DNA from: Clostridiaceae bacterium
Lineage (GTDB): Bacteria; Bacillota; Clostridia; Oscillospirales; Acutalibacteraceae
NCBI GenBank assembly: GCA_016292705.1
Contig: JAEDHZ010000049.1
Location: forward strand, 1 to 9,328
Direction of reading: 5' to 3'
Length of the DNA: 9,328 bases
Shown here: positions 1-4,862 of the stretch, one piece after another
Layout of the letters: the number at the start of each line of letters is the position of its first letter
Position numbering within the stretch: position 1 is the stretch's first letter
Translations under genes and position numbers: made by a program
The notes under the pieces: model-generated
What the model was told of the DNA's origin: nothing
Seen by the model: the letters and a program-made list of their open reading frames with translations, nothing else
Database searches by the model: none

Positions 1-104
1 GAATAAGAAGCGCAGTGTCCGTTAATCACCCGGCACTGCTTGTTGCTGCAGTGATATTTGCAGCAATCCATATTTGTATTACATGGATTGAGAATAAAAG
101 ATAA
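1..104 (+). CDS. C-terminal fragment of an integral membrane protein (5' end outside window)
   Basis: Reading from base 3, an open frame of 33 codons ends at TAA 102-104. The visible residues form one hydrophobic stretch rich in Ala, Val, Ile and Leu (LLVAAVIFAAIHICITW), preceded by a short polar turn (VNHP) and followed by a charged tail ENKR. This is typical of the last transmembrane helix of a permease with a short cytoplasmic end. The stretch faintly recalls the C-terminal helix of chromate-transporter-type proteins, but it is far too short to name a family. The gene converges on the minus-strand SpoIIQ-like gene. I see no convincing terminator for it on the plus strand before 250. Confidence 0.5.
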   Translation, partial: IRSAVSVNHPALLVAAVIFAAIHICITWIENKR

Positions 105-143
105 CCTGTGGGCAGGAATACATCACACTCTTTTTTAATATCG

Positions 144-188
144 AAAAAATGCGGCTGCAAGGAAATGCCTGCGCAAGACCTTACAGCC
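144..188 (-). terminator. Rho-independent terminator of the SpoIIQ-like gene
   Basis: Read on the minus strand, GGCTGTAAGG (188-179) pairs with CCTTGCAGCC (162-153). This is a 10-position stem with one internal mismatch. It is followed by GC and then a T-run that is A144-A149 on the plus strand. The T-run lies on the minus-strand side only, so it terminates transcription arriving from the gene at 305-1054. It sits about 115 nt past that gene's stop codon, leaving a long structured 3' UTR. Confidence 0.8.
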
Positions 189-306
189 ATGAGGGATGGT
201 GTTTTGTGTTTTTGCCCCTAAACGCCTACTCACGGGGGCAGGTTGCTTCATTGAAAGCTTGACAATCGGGAAGAAAGAGTTCTGAATGAATTTTCAATTT
301 CCGATT
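189..306 (-). other. Structured 3' UTR or small-RNA candidate downstream of the SpoIIQ-like gene
   Basis: Between the stop codon at 305-307 and the terminator at 188 there is no open reading frame of note, but there are two more inverted repeats. AATCGG 264-269 pairs with CCGATT 301-306 and overlaps the stop codon. TGCCCC 213-218 pairs with GGGGCA 235-240, closing a 16-nt loop. With the terminator this gives three hairpins in about 160 nt. It could be a long 3' UTR, or a separate small RNA using the same terminator. I see no clear promoter just upstream and do not recognise a known RNA family. Confidence 0.35.
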
Positions 307-1054
307 AGTTGACGGTAGACTTTTCAATTCCGAGCGCCGCAAACGGTTCAACCGCTTTGCCATCCTTTATCACTTCAAAGTGCAGGTGGGTTCCGTCATC
401 TTTTTCAACAGGTATTTCTGCGAGCGTTCCGATTTTTTGTCCTGCCTGAACATTGTCTCCGATTCCGACTGCGGAGCTTTGGTCAAGTCCGATATATCTT
501 GCTGTCAGATCTCCGTGGTCAATTTCAATGATATAGCCCCACATTGTGTCAGCGAGGACTCTTGTCACAACTCCGTTCCCGATTGAAAAAATCTCTGCTC
601 CGGGGGTACCGGCAAAGTCAATTCCCGAGTGTGTACGGTAATCGCCCATCGTTTTGCTGAAAACGGGTGTGTCGGGAGAAAAGTCCTTTTTAATTTCAGT
701 GTTCATCGGGAGAATAAAGGAGGAGTTTTCAATCTTTGCCGCCCGTTCTGTCTGAGGTTCGGTTTTTTCGGTCGGCTTTTGAGTTTCGGGCTCTTTTGTT
801 GACGATTCCTCTTCTGTCTGTAATGTTTCGCTTTCGGTTTCAGAAAACTCTCTGGGGTCGGGAATGTTTTCGGCGCTGTTTTCAACCTCACTGAATGAGG
901 AAGCAAAGGTAAGATCGGTGATTTCTTTTTTCAGTCTGTTTGTTGAAATGCGCAGTGCGAACATGGCTGCAGCAATTGCAAGGACGCCGACTACTGCTGT
1001 GATGTAGAAGCCTTTTTTTGAAAAGAAGAAGCTTTTTTCGGAATTGTTGTTCAT
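305..1054 (-). CDS. spoIIQ: SpoIIQ-like membrane-anchored M23 (LytM-fold) protein
   Basis: The 249-residue protein has a short cytoplasmic N-terminus, one transmembrane helix (about residues 16-35), a Glu/Thr/Pro/Ser-rich linker (about 55-110) and an M23 peptidase fold (about 120-240). The zinc ligands are present: H142 and D146 in HSGID, and H225 in HLHFE with H223 before it. The catalytic His of the usual Y-x-H-L motif is absent; the sequence reads YIGL, with Gly189. A single helix, an acidic linker and an M23 domain with zinc ligands but an altered active site is the pattern of clostridial SpoIIQ. SpoIIQ is the forespore half of the SpoIIQ-SpoIIIAH channel across the engulfed spore membranes. 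The start is uncertain. ATG at 1054 is preferred; an in-frame TTG at 1075 would add seven residues. Neither has a strong ribosome-binding site, and I found no clear sigma-F/G promoter. An ordinary membrane-anchored M23 cell-wall hydrolase or activator is the alternative. Confidence 0.7.
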   Translation of the reverse strand: MNNNSEKSFFFSKKGFYITAVVGVLAIAAAMFALRISTNRLKKEITDLTFASSFSEVENSAENIPDPREFSETESETLQTEEESSTKEPETQKPTEKTEPQTERAAKIENSSFILPMNTEIKKDFSPDTPVFSKTMGDYRTHSGIDFAGTPGAEIFSIGNGVVTRVLADTMWGYIIEIDHGDLTARYIGLDQSSAVGIGDNVQAGQKIGTLAEIPVEKDDGTHLHFEVIKDGKAVEPFAALGIEKSTVN

Positions 1055-1185
1055 ATTTTTAAACCGCCGTTTCAAAAAGTATTTTGATTCGCTGATTTCT
1101 CAACGGTGCTGAAAATATTCTGCTCTTGAAAAGTCTGAATTATTCCGGAGAAATCAAAAAACAGAAAGAAAAATTTGATTTTCAC

Positions 1186-1199
1186 CAAACAAATGTTTG
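1186..1199. promoter_or_regulatory. LexA box 1 (lexA operator)
   Basis: CAAAC-AAAT-GTTTG is a perfect 5-bp inverted repeat around four bases. It matches the Firmicutes LexA operator layout (CGAAC-N4-GTTCG) with one change per arm. It overlaps the -35 hexamer TTGCAT at 1197-1202, so a bound repressor would block RNA polymerase. This fits autoregulation of lexA. It also lies in the divergent region upstream of the SpoIIQ-like gene. Confidence 0.7.
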
Positions 1200-1225
1200 C
1201 ATTTTGTGGAAAGATGTGCTATACT
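1197..1225 (+). promoter_or_regulatory. lexA promoter (sigma-A type)
   Basis: TTGCAT (1197-1202), a 17-bp spacer, then TATACT (1220-1225). Transcription would begin near 1232, giving a leader of about 70 nt before the lexA ATG. The -35 overlaps LexA box 1, and LexA box 2 covers the start of the transcribed region. Confidence 0.75.
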
Positions 1226-1236
1226 CTTTCTGTGAA

Positions 1237-1250
1237 CGATCATTTGTTCA
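1237..1250. promoter_or_regulatory. LexA box 2 (lexA operator, weaker)
   Basis: CGATC-ATTT-GTTCA matches the 14-bp Firmicutes LexA box with one mismatch in each arm. It begins 51 bp after box 1, close to five helical turns, so both sites face the same side of the DNA. It lies just downstream of the predicted transcription start. A wider inverted repeat, GTGAAC-N8-GTTCAC (1232-1251), overlaps it and is an alternative reading of the same site. Confidence 0.55.
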
Positions 1251-1301
1251 CTTTGCAGCGGACTTATTTTCAAAAAATAATCAAAAAAAGGAGCGATGAT
1301 T

Positions 1302-1892
1302 ATGAAACCGCTCAGTGAAAATCAATACAGAATACTTGAATATCTTAAAGAACGCGCAGGAGACGGTATCCCCCCTTCAGTCAGGGAAATCTGTCAGGCT
1401 GTCGGTCTGCGTTCAACCTCCTCCGTTCAGGCGAACCTTGATGCTCTTGAGGAAAAGGGGTATATTATCCGTGACCCGATGCTCAAACGCTCTATCCGCA
1501 TTGTCGGCCAGGCGGAGAATGTTCACCATGTTCCCTTGCTCGGTGTTGTCACTGCCGGTATGCCTATCCTTGCTGTTGAGCAGGTTGAATGTTATCTGCC
1601 GTATTCAGGCTATGTTTCAAAGGATAAGCCGCTTTTCGCTTTGCATGTCCGCGGTGAAAGTATGCTTGGCGCAGGTATTCTCGATGGAGACATTATTTTT
1701 GCGGAGCAGACGCCCGTTGCAAACAATGGGGATATGGTTGTTGCGCTGATTGATGACGAAGCAACGGTAAAAACTTTTTATAAGGAGGACGGACACTTCC
1801 GTCTCCAGCCGGAGAACGAGCTTTTTGAGCCGATTATTGTTGACGAGGTGGTTATCCTCGGAAAAGTTGTTGCGGTTTTGCGATATATTTAA
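1302..1892 (+). CDS. lexA: LexA, SOS-response repressor (self-cleaving)
   Basis: The 196-residue protein represses DNA-damage genes and cleaves itself when RecA filaments form. The N-terminal winged helix-turn-helix (about 1-65) has the LexA-type recognition region around SVREICQAVGLRSTSSVQ. The C-terminal S24 peptidase domain carries the scissile Ala85-Gly86 (VVTAGMP), the nucleophile Ser120 (RGESM) and the general base Lys157 (ATVKTF), so it should be cleavable. Length is normal for the family. ATG at 1302 is chosen because AAGGAG (1288-1293) lies 8 nt upstream; the in-frame ATG at 1296 would sit only 2 nt from it. The promoter and two LexA boxes upstream indicate autorepression. There is no terminator between lexA and the small gene at 1969, so readthrough is possible. 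Confidence 0.96.
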   Translation: MKPLSENQYRILEYLKERAGDGIPPSVREICQAVGLRSTSSVQANLDALEEKGYIIRDPMLKRSIRIVGQAENVHHVPLLGVVTAGMPILAVEQVECYLPYSGYVSKDKPLFALHVRGESMLGAGILDGDIIFAEQTPVANNGDMVVALIDDEATVKTFYKEDGHFRLQPENELFEPIIVDEVVILGKVVAVLRYI

Positions 1893-1894
1893 TA

Positions 1895-1950
1895 TTTGTT
1901 AACAAACTGTTGACATTTATGAATTTTGAGTGTATAATTTATTCATAAAT
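1895..1950. promoter_or_regulatory. Promoter of the 35-codon gene, with two inverted repeats
   Basis: TTGACA (1910-1915), a 17-bp spacer and TATAAT (1933-1938) make a perfect sigma-A consensus promoter, with transcription starting near 1945. Two symmetric elements overlap it. TTTGTTAACAAA (1895-1906) is a 12-bp palindrome just upstream of the -35. ATTTATGAAT (1915-1924) and ATTCATAAAT (1941-1950) form a perfect 10-bp inverted repeat around the -10. The second looks like a repressor operator, since binding would cover the -10 and the start site. Part of it, AATTTATTCATA (1936-1947), recurs in the promoter of the second 35-codon gene. Confidence 0.75.
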
Positions 1951-1968
1951 TATTAGGAGGATGTAGTT

Positions 1969-2076
1969 ATGGAATTTGAATTCACACCGCTCATGTATTG
2001 GCAGGACATCACCTATCTTCTTCAGAAGATTGCAGGCTTTTTCAAAAAGCTTTTTGAAAAGCTTGGCGAAAAATAA
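1969..2076 (+). CDS. Small amphipathic-helix protein, 35 aa, unknown function
   Basis: ATG at 1969 follows an ideal ribosome-binding site (AGGAGG 1955-1960, 8 nt away) and ends at TAA 2074-2076. From about residue 10 the peptide should form one amphipathic helix: W11, I14, L18, I21, F25, F29 and L32 repeat every three to four residues, with Lys/Glu between them (K20, K26, K27, E30, K31). There is no signal peptide or cysteine. A perfect promoter, strong Shine-Dalgarno and adjacent terminator show it is expressed as its own unit, probably at a high level. A second gene of exactly the same length and similar pattern lies at 8661. The helix suggests membrane-surface binding or self-assembly, but function is unknown. 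Its position after lexA recalls small SOS proteins, but its promoter has no good LexA box. Confidence 0.85.
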   Translation: MEFEFTPLMYWQDITYLLQKIAGFFKKLFEKLGEK

Positions 2077-2096
2077 TTTTTCCCTTTGATTTTCGG

Positions 2097-2127
2097 CTCC
2101 GCACTTTGTGCGGAGTTTTTTGTTTTT
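2097..2127 (+). terminator. Rho-independent terminator of the 35-codon gene
   Basis: CTCCGCAC (2097-2104) pairs perfectly with GTGCGGAG (2108-2115) around a TTT loop, followed by TTTTTTGTTTTT. It sits 20 nt past the stop codon, so it ends the small-gene transcript and any lexA readthrough. Confidence 0.92.
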
Positions 2128-2237
2128 CGGGTTCGCTTCATATCAACGATTTTTTCGGTTTAATCTAATCAAATGTTACATAATAAAAGTATACAATTTA
2201 AGGCTATGATTTTTGGGAGTAAAAATGACATTTTTTG

Positions 2238-2266
2238 TTGAAAAACGGGTAAAAAGTTGGTATAAT
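2238..2266 (+). promoter_or_regulatory. Promoter of the DUF3048 lipoprotein gene
   Basis: TTGAAA (2238-2243), a 17-bp spacer and TATAAT (2261-2266). The expected start near 2273 gives a leader of about 83 nt. The stretch from the previous terminator to here (2128-2237) is AT-rich and I see no gene in it. Confidence 0.8.
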
Positions 2267-2290
2267 AAATACGCACATTGTGCATATTGC

Positions 2291-2335
2291 GCAACAGTCC
2301 GCTTGTTGCTCTTCGTCATTCAAAAAGCAACAGGC
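2291..2335 (+). promoter_or_regulatory. Leader with two mutually exclusive hairpins
   Basis: GCAACA occurs at 2291-2296 and again at 2327-2332, and TGTTGC lies between them at 2304-2309. The middle segment can pair with either copy. The early hairpin (2291-2309) has a 6-bp stem and a 7-nt loop. The late one (2301-2310 with 2326-2335) has a 10-bp stem with one G-U pair. The late hairpin ends 7 nt before the ribosome-binding site. The arrangement allows a switch, but no ligand, terminator or known riboswitch family is recognised. Confidence 0.4.
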
Positions 2336-2355
2336 AAAAATCAGAGGTATTTTTA

Positions 2356-3420
2356 ATGAAAAACATCATCAAACGAATAACAGCTGCTCTTGCGGCCTTG
2401 CTCATTCTTTTTTCAATTTCGGCGTGTAGCGGAAAAAAGCTGGAGGAAACAACTCTTCCCCCAACAACCGCTCCGGCAACAACTCAACCGGAGATTGTCA
2501 GTCTCAACCGATTGACGGGTCTCAACAATCTTTCAAAAAATGCAAAGAACACCCGCCCGGTTGCAATTATGATCAACAACATTTCCCAGTCGCTTCCTCA
2601 GTACGGAATCTATAAAGCAGACCTGATGTTTGAATGTCTTGTTGAGGGCGGAATCACAAGAATGATGGCTGTTTTTGCTGACTACACCAAGGTTCCGAAA
2701 GTCTGTTCCGTCAGGAGCTGCCGCTATTATTTCCCGATTTTTGCCTATGGACTTGATGCGGTTTATATTTGCTTCGGCTGCAACAAAACTCTCGGTCAGA
2801 CAACTCTGGACAGGCTCGGGATTGATTATTTTGACGGCGCTCAGAACTATGATGAGCTTGTTTTCGGAAGAGATCCCGAGCGTCTCGGAAGATACAGTCG
2901 TGAGCACACGGCCTATGTTGACGGAACAAAAATTCCGGAGCTTTTCAAAAAGTATAACATTCGCACGGAATATAAGACCGGCAAGGACGAATATATTTTT
3001 AATTTTGTCAAGCCCAAAAAGGTCAGCGCAGAAAAATGCGAAAAGCTTACTCTTAACTTCTCCGGCTATTATTACAGCACCTTTACCTATGACGCAAAGA
3101 AAAAGGTCTATCTCAAGCAGCACAACGGCAGAGATCAGATGGATTCAAAGGCCGAAAAGCAGCTCAGCTATAAAAATGTTTTTGCTCTTGAAACCGATGT
3201 TTCGCTTTATAAAGACGGACCGCTTGTTCAGATGAACTGGAAGGGCGGAACGGGATACTATGTTTCAATGGGCACCGTTCAGAAAATCAAATGGACAAAG
3301 CCGAGCGAGATTTCCAATATTGTTGTTACCGACCTCAACGGGAAGGTTATTGATGTCAATTGCGGAAACAGCTATATCGGTGTTTTGAATACGGGTAAAA
3401 CGGAGCTTGTCAAGGCCTGA
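2356..3420 (+). CDS. yerB: YerB-family (DUF3048) lipoprotein
   Basis: The 354-residue protein begins with a lipoprotein signal peptide: KNIIKR, a hydrophobic core, then the lipobox ISAC with lipidated Cys24. A Thr/Pro-rich linker follows (about residues 30-47), consistent with a protein tethered outside the membrane. The DUF3048 domain is recognisable from RPVAIMINN, the EGGITR block and the VRSCRYYF segment, and extends toward the C-terminal DUF3048 region (about 240-350). The family includes Bacillus subtilis YerB, a lipoprotein of unknown biochemical role; no catalytic residues can be assigned. ATG at 2356 is chosen because AGAGGT (2343-2348) lies 7 nt upstream and the signal peptide starts there. 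An upstream in-frame ATG at 2278 would spoil the signal peptide and has no ribosome-binding site. It is monocistronic between its own promoter and terminator. Confidence 0.9.
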   Translation: MKNIIKRITAALAALLILFSISACSGKKLEETTLPPTTAPATTQPEIVSLNRLTGLNNLSKNAKNTRPVAIMINNISQSLPQYGIYKADLMFECLVEGGITRMMAVFADYTKVPKVCSVRSCRYYFPIFAYGLDAVYICFGCNKTLGQTTLDRLGIDYFDGAQNYDELVFGRDPERLGRYSREHTAYVDGTKIPELFKKYNIRTEYKTGKDEYIFNFVKPKKVSAEKCEKLTLNFSGYYYSTFTYDAKKKVYLKQHNGRDQMDSKAEKQLSYKNVFALETDVSLYKDGPLVQMNWKGGTGYYVSMGTVQKIKWTKPSEISNIVVTDLNGKVIDVNCGNSYIGVLNTGKTELVKA

Positions 3421-3447
3421 CACAAAACAGAAGCGGTGAATATAACA

Positions 3448-3480
3448 GGACTGTCGGATTCTTTCGGCAGTTCTTTTTTT
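3448..3480 (+). terminator. Rho-independent terminator of the DUF3048 gene
   Basis: GGACTGTCGGA (3448-3458) pairs with TTCGGCAGTTC (3463-3473) using a few G-U pairs around a TTCT loop, and is followed by seven T (3474-3480). The G-U pairs fit a plus-strand transcript. It lies 28 nt past the stop codon. Confidence 0.88.
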
Positions 3481-3560
3481 GCGCCCGCTTTCGGAATAAG
3501 ACGAAGAAAAACGGAGTACAATATGACTGGCAAAACACTCAGGATATAGGAGAAGCCGAT

Positions 3561-3743
3561 ATGAAGAAAAACGGGCACGAAATTGAAAAAGAACAGTTTT
3601 TTTCTTTTGAAACAGCGGAGGAATTTTTTCCGCAACAAAGAGCACGGGCTTCATCGGCACAGCATAAAAACCGTTTGAAAGCTGAAAGTCAAACATTTTC
3701 AAAAAATCATAAAACAAAGAAAAACAAAGAAAACAAGAGATAA
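3561..3743 (+). CDS. Small lysine-rich hypothetical protein, 60 aa
   Basis: ATG at 3561 has a good ribosome-binding site (AGGAGA 3548-3553, 7 nt away) and the frame ends at TAA 3741-3743. The N-terminal half is acidic with repeated Phe (EQFFSFETAEEFF). The C-terminal half is polar and strongly basic, ending KNHKTKKNKENKR, and is probably disordered. There is no signal peptide, membrane helix or cysteine. Such tails can bind nucleic acid or ribosomes, but that is only a possibility. It lies between the previous terminator and the ctsR operator. I find no convincing promoter (TACAAT at 3517-3522 lacks a good -35) and no terminator before the CtsR boxes. I do not recognise a family. The ribosome-binding site favours a real gene, but the compositional bias leaves doubt. 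Confidence 0.5.
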   Translation: MKKNGHEIEKEQFFSFETAEEFFPQQRARASSAQHKNRLKAESQTFSKNHKTKKNKENKR

Positions 3744-3771
3744 TTTTAAAAATCGGAGCATATCTAACAGT

Positions 3772-3788
3772 TTTGACCTTTTTTGACC
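3772..3788 (-). promoter_or_regulatory. CtsR operator 1 (inverted orientation)
   Basis: On the minus strand this reads GGTCAAA-AAA-GGTCAAA, a perfect match to the CtsR heptad direct repeat (RGTCAAA-N3-RGTCAAA). It lies just upstream of the -35 of the ctsR promoter and points away from the gene. Confidence 0.9.
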
Positions 3789-3789
3789 T

Positions 3790-3817
3790 TTGCAAAAGGA
3801 TGAAAACGGGATATAAT
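3790..3817 (+). promoter_or_regulatory. ctsR operon promoter (sigma-A type)
   Basis: TTGCAA (3790-3795), a 16-bp spacer and TATAAT (3812-3817). TTTGCA one base upstream would give a 17-bp spacer. The start near 3824 gives a leader of about 42 nt. CtsR boxes lie directly on both sides. Confidence 0.8.
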
Positions 3818-3828
3818 ATACAACAGAA

Positions 3829-3851
3829 AGTCAAAGAAAGTCAAAGTCAAA
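3829..3851 (+). promoter_or_regulatory. CtsR operator 2 with an extra half-site
   Basis: AGTCAAA-GAA-AGTCAAA (3829-3845) is a perfect CtsR box on the plus strand, followed at once by another GTCAAA (3846-3851). It lies just downstream of the predicted transcription start and reaches the ribosome-binding site of ctsR. Bound CtsR would block promoter clearance. Confidence 0.92.
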
Positions 3852-3865
3852 GAGGTGATGAAAAT

Positions 3866-4318
3866 ATGAGCCTTTCAAATGTGATAGCTCAGATGATATC
3901 CGAAATGCTTGACGGAAAGGACGAGGTTGAGTTCCGGCGCAATACACTGGCTCAGGACCTTGGATGTGTTCCGAGTCAGATCAATTATGTGATCTCTTCC
4001 CGCTTCACTCCGGAGCGCGGATATATTGTTGAAAGCAGACGGGGAGGCGGTGGCTTCATCAGGATTGCAAAGGTCAACTGCGACGGCGAAACACTGCTGA
4101 TGCATGTTGTCAACTCAGTCGGCAATTCGCTTGACGAGGGAACCTGCCGCGGACACCTTGCAAATCTTGTTTACCGTGACCTGCTTTCAGAGCGTGATGC
4201 AAGGCTTGTTCTGACTGCCGTCAGTGACTCTTGCTTGAGAGCAGTTGAGCCACAGACAAGGGACAGAGTCCGCGCATCAATATTTAAACAACTTCTCATT
4301 ACAATAATGAATAATTGA
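3866..4318 (+). CDS. ctsR: CtsR, class III heat-shock repressor
   Basis: The 150-residue repressor controls clp genes by binding heptad direct repeats; two such boxes flank its own promoter. The N-terminal winged helix-turn-helix (about 1-70) has the family signature CVPSQINYVI, RFTPERGYIVES and the glycine-rich wing RRGGGG (58-63). The wing is the heat sensor, and its arginine is a target of McsB. The C-terminal half (about 75-150) is the dimerisation and stability domain and ends with a RDRVRA motif (132-137). ATG at 3866 is chosen because AGAGGTG (3851-3857) lies 8 nt upstream and the protein then has normal length. The frame is open upstream to 3773, but that part overlaps the operators and promoter. 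It is first in ctsR-mcsA-mcsB-clpC, and its stop is 15 nt before mcsA. Confidence 0.96.
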   Translation: MSLSNVIAQMISEMLDGKDEVEFRRNTLAQDLGCVPSQINYVISSRFTPERGYIVESRRGGGGFIRIAKVNCDGETLLMHVVNSVGNSLDEGTCRGHLANLVYRDLLSERDARLVLTAVSDSCLRAVEPQTRDRVRASIFKQLLITIMNN

Positions 4319-4333
4319 CAGGAGGAATGAATT

Positions 4334-4858
4334 ATGTTATGTCAGAATTGTTCAAAGCGTGAGGCAACAACTCACATCAAAAGAATTGTTAACGGTGAAA
4401 CAACCGAAAACCACCTTTGCGAAGAATGTGCAAGAAAACTTGGCTACGATGACTTTTTCGATGACTTTTCGTTGAGTATTCCAAACATTTTTTCCTCGTT
4501 CTTCAAAGACAGCGCATTTGCCCTTGCATCGTCAAAGACAGAACGCTGCGAAAAATGTTCAAGCACCTTTGATGACATTGTCCGAACCGGAATGGTCGGC
4601 TGCGCAGATTGCTATGAGAAATTCTATGACCGTCTGTTCCCCTCCATCCAGCGCATCCACGGAAGAACGAAACATGTCGGCAGAGTTCCCTATACCGAAG
4701 TTCCTGACGAAAAAAAGCAACCGCAAAAAAAGAAAGAGCTTTCCACCGAAGAAAAAATTGCAAAGCTTCAGGAAGATATGCAGAAGGCTGTTGAATGTCA
4801 GAACTTTGAGCAGGCTGCCGTTATCAGGGATGAAATCAAAAAGCTGAAAGGGGAATAA
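4334..4858 (+). CDS. mcsA: McsA, zinc-binding activator of the McsB arginine kinase
   Basis: The 174-residue adaptor binds McsB and stimulates its arginine-kinase activity. Four CxxC pairs form two zinc-binding modules: C3/C6 with C29/C32, and C72/C75 with C90/C93. A lysine-rich linker (126-135) leads to a C-terminal UVR motif (about 138-173) with the typical LQEDMQKAVECQNFEQAA pattern, predicted to form a helical hairpin. This UVR resembles the one in the middle domain of ClpC downstream. Length and domain order are normal. AGGAGG (4320-4325), 8 nt upstream, supports the ATG. The stop TAA 4856-4858 is 4 nt from the mcsB start, suggesting coupled translation in a McsA:McsB ratio. Confidence 0.95.
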   Translation: MLCQNCSKREATTHIKRIVNGETTENHLCEECARKLGYDDFFDDFSLSIPNIFSSFFKDSAFALASSKTERCEKCSSTFDDIVRTGMVGCADCYEKFYDRLFPSIQRIHGRTKHVGRVPYTEVPDEKKQPQKKKELSTEEKIAKLQEDMQKAVECQNFEQAAVIRDEIKKLKGE

Positions 4859-4862
4859 TGAA

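Noticed and set aside
144..306. 6S RNA or a known riboswitch
   Set aside because: No long closing stem with a central bubble and no known aptamer core could be found by eye; only simple hairpins are supported.
1895..1915. LexA box at the first 35-codon gene
   Set aside because: The palindrome TTTGTTAACAAA and the AAC/GTT half-sites do not fit the N4-spaced LexA box.
2225..2356. 43-codon frame whose TAA overlaps the ATG of the DUF3048 gene (TAATG)
   Set aside because: It spans the -35 and -10 of that gene's promoter, so the main transcript would start inside it. Its Shine-Dalgarno is poorly spaced and the composition is not protein-like. The overlap is probably chance.
3265..3834. 189-codon minus-strand frame
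   Set aside because: It is a shadow of the DUF3048 gene, the small lysine-rich gene and the CtsR operator. It has no ribosome-binding site or domain.
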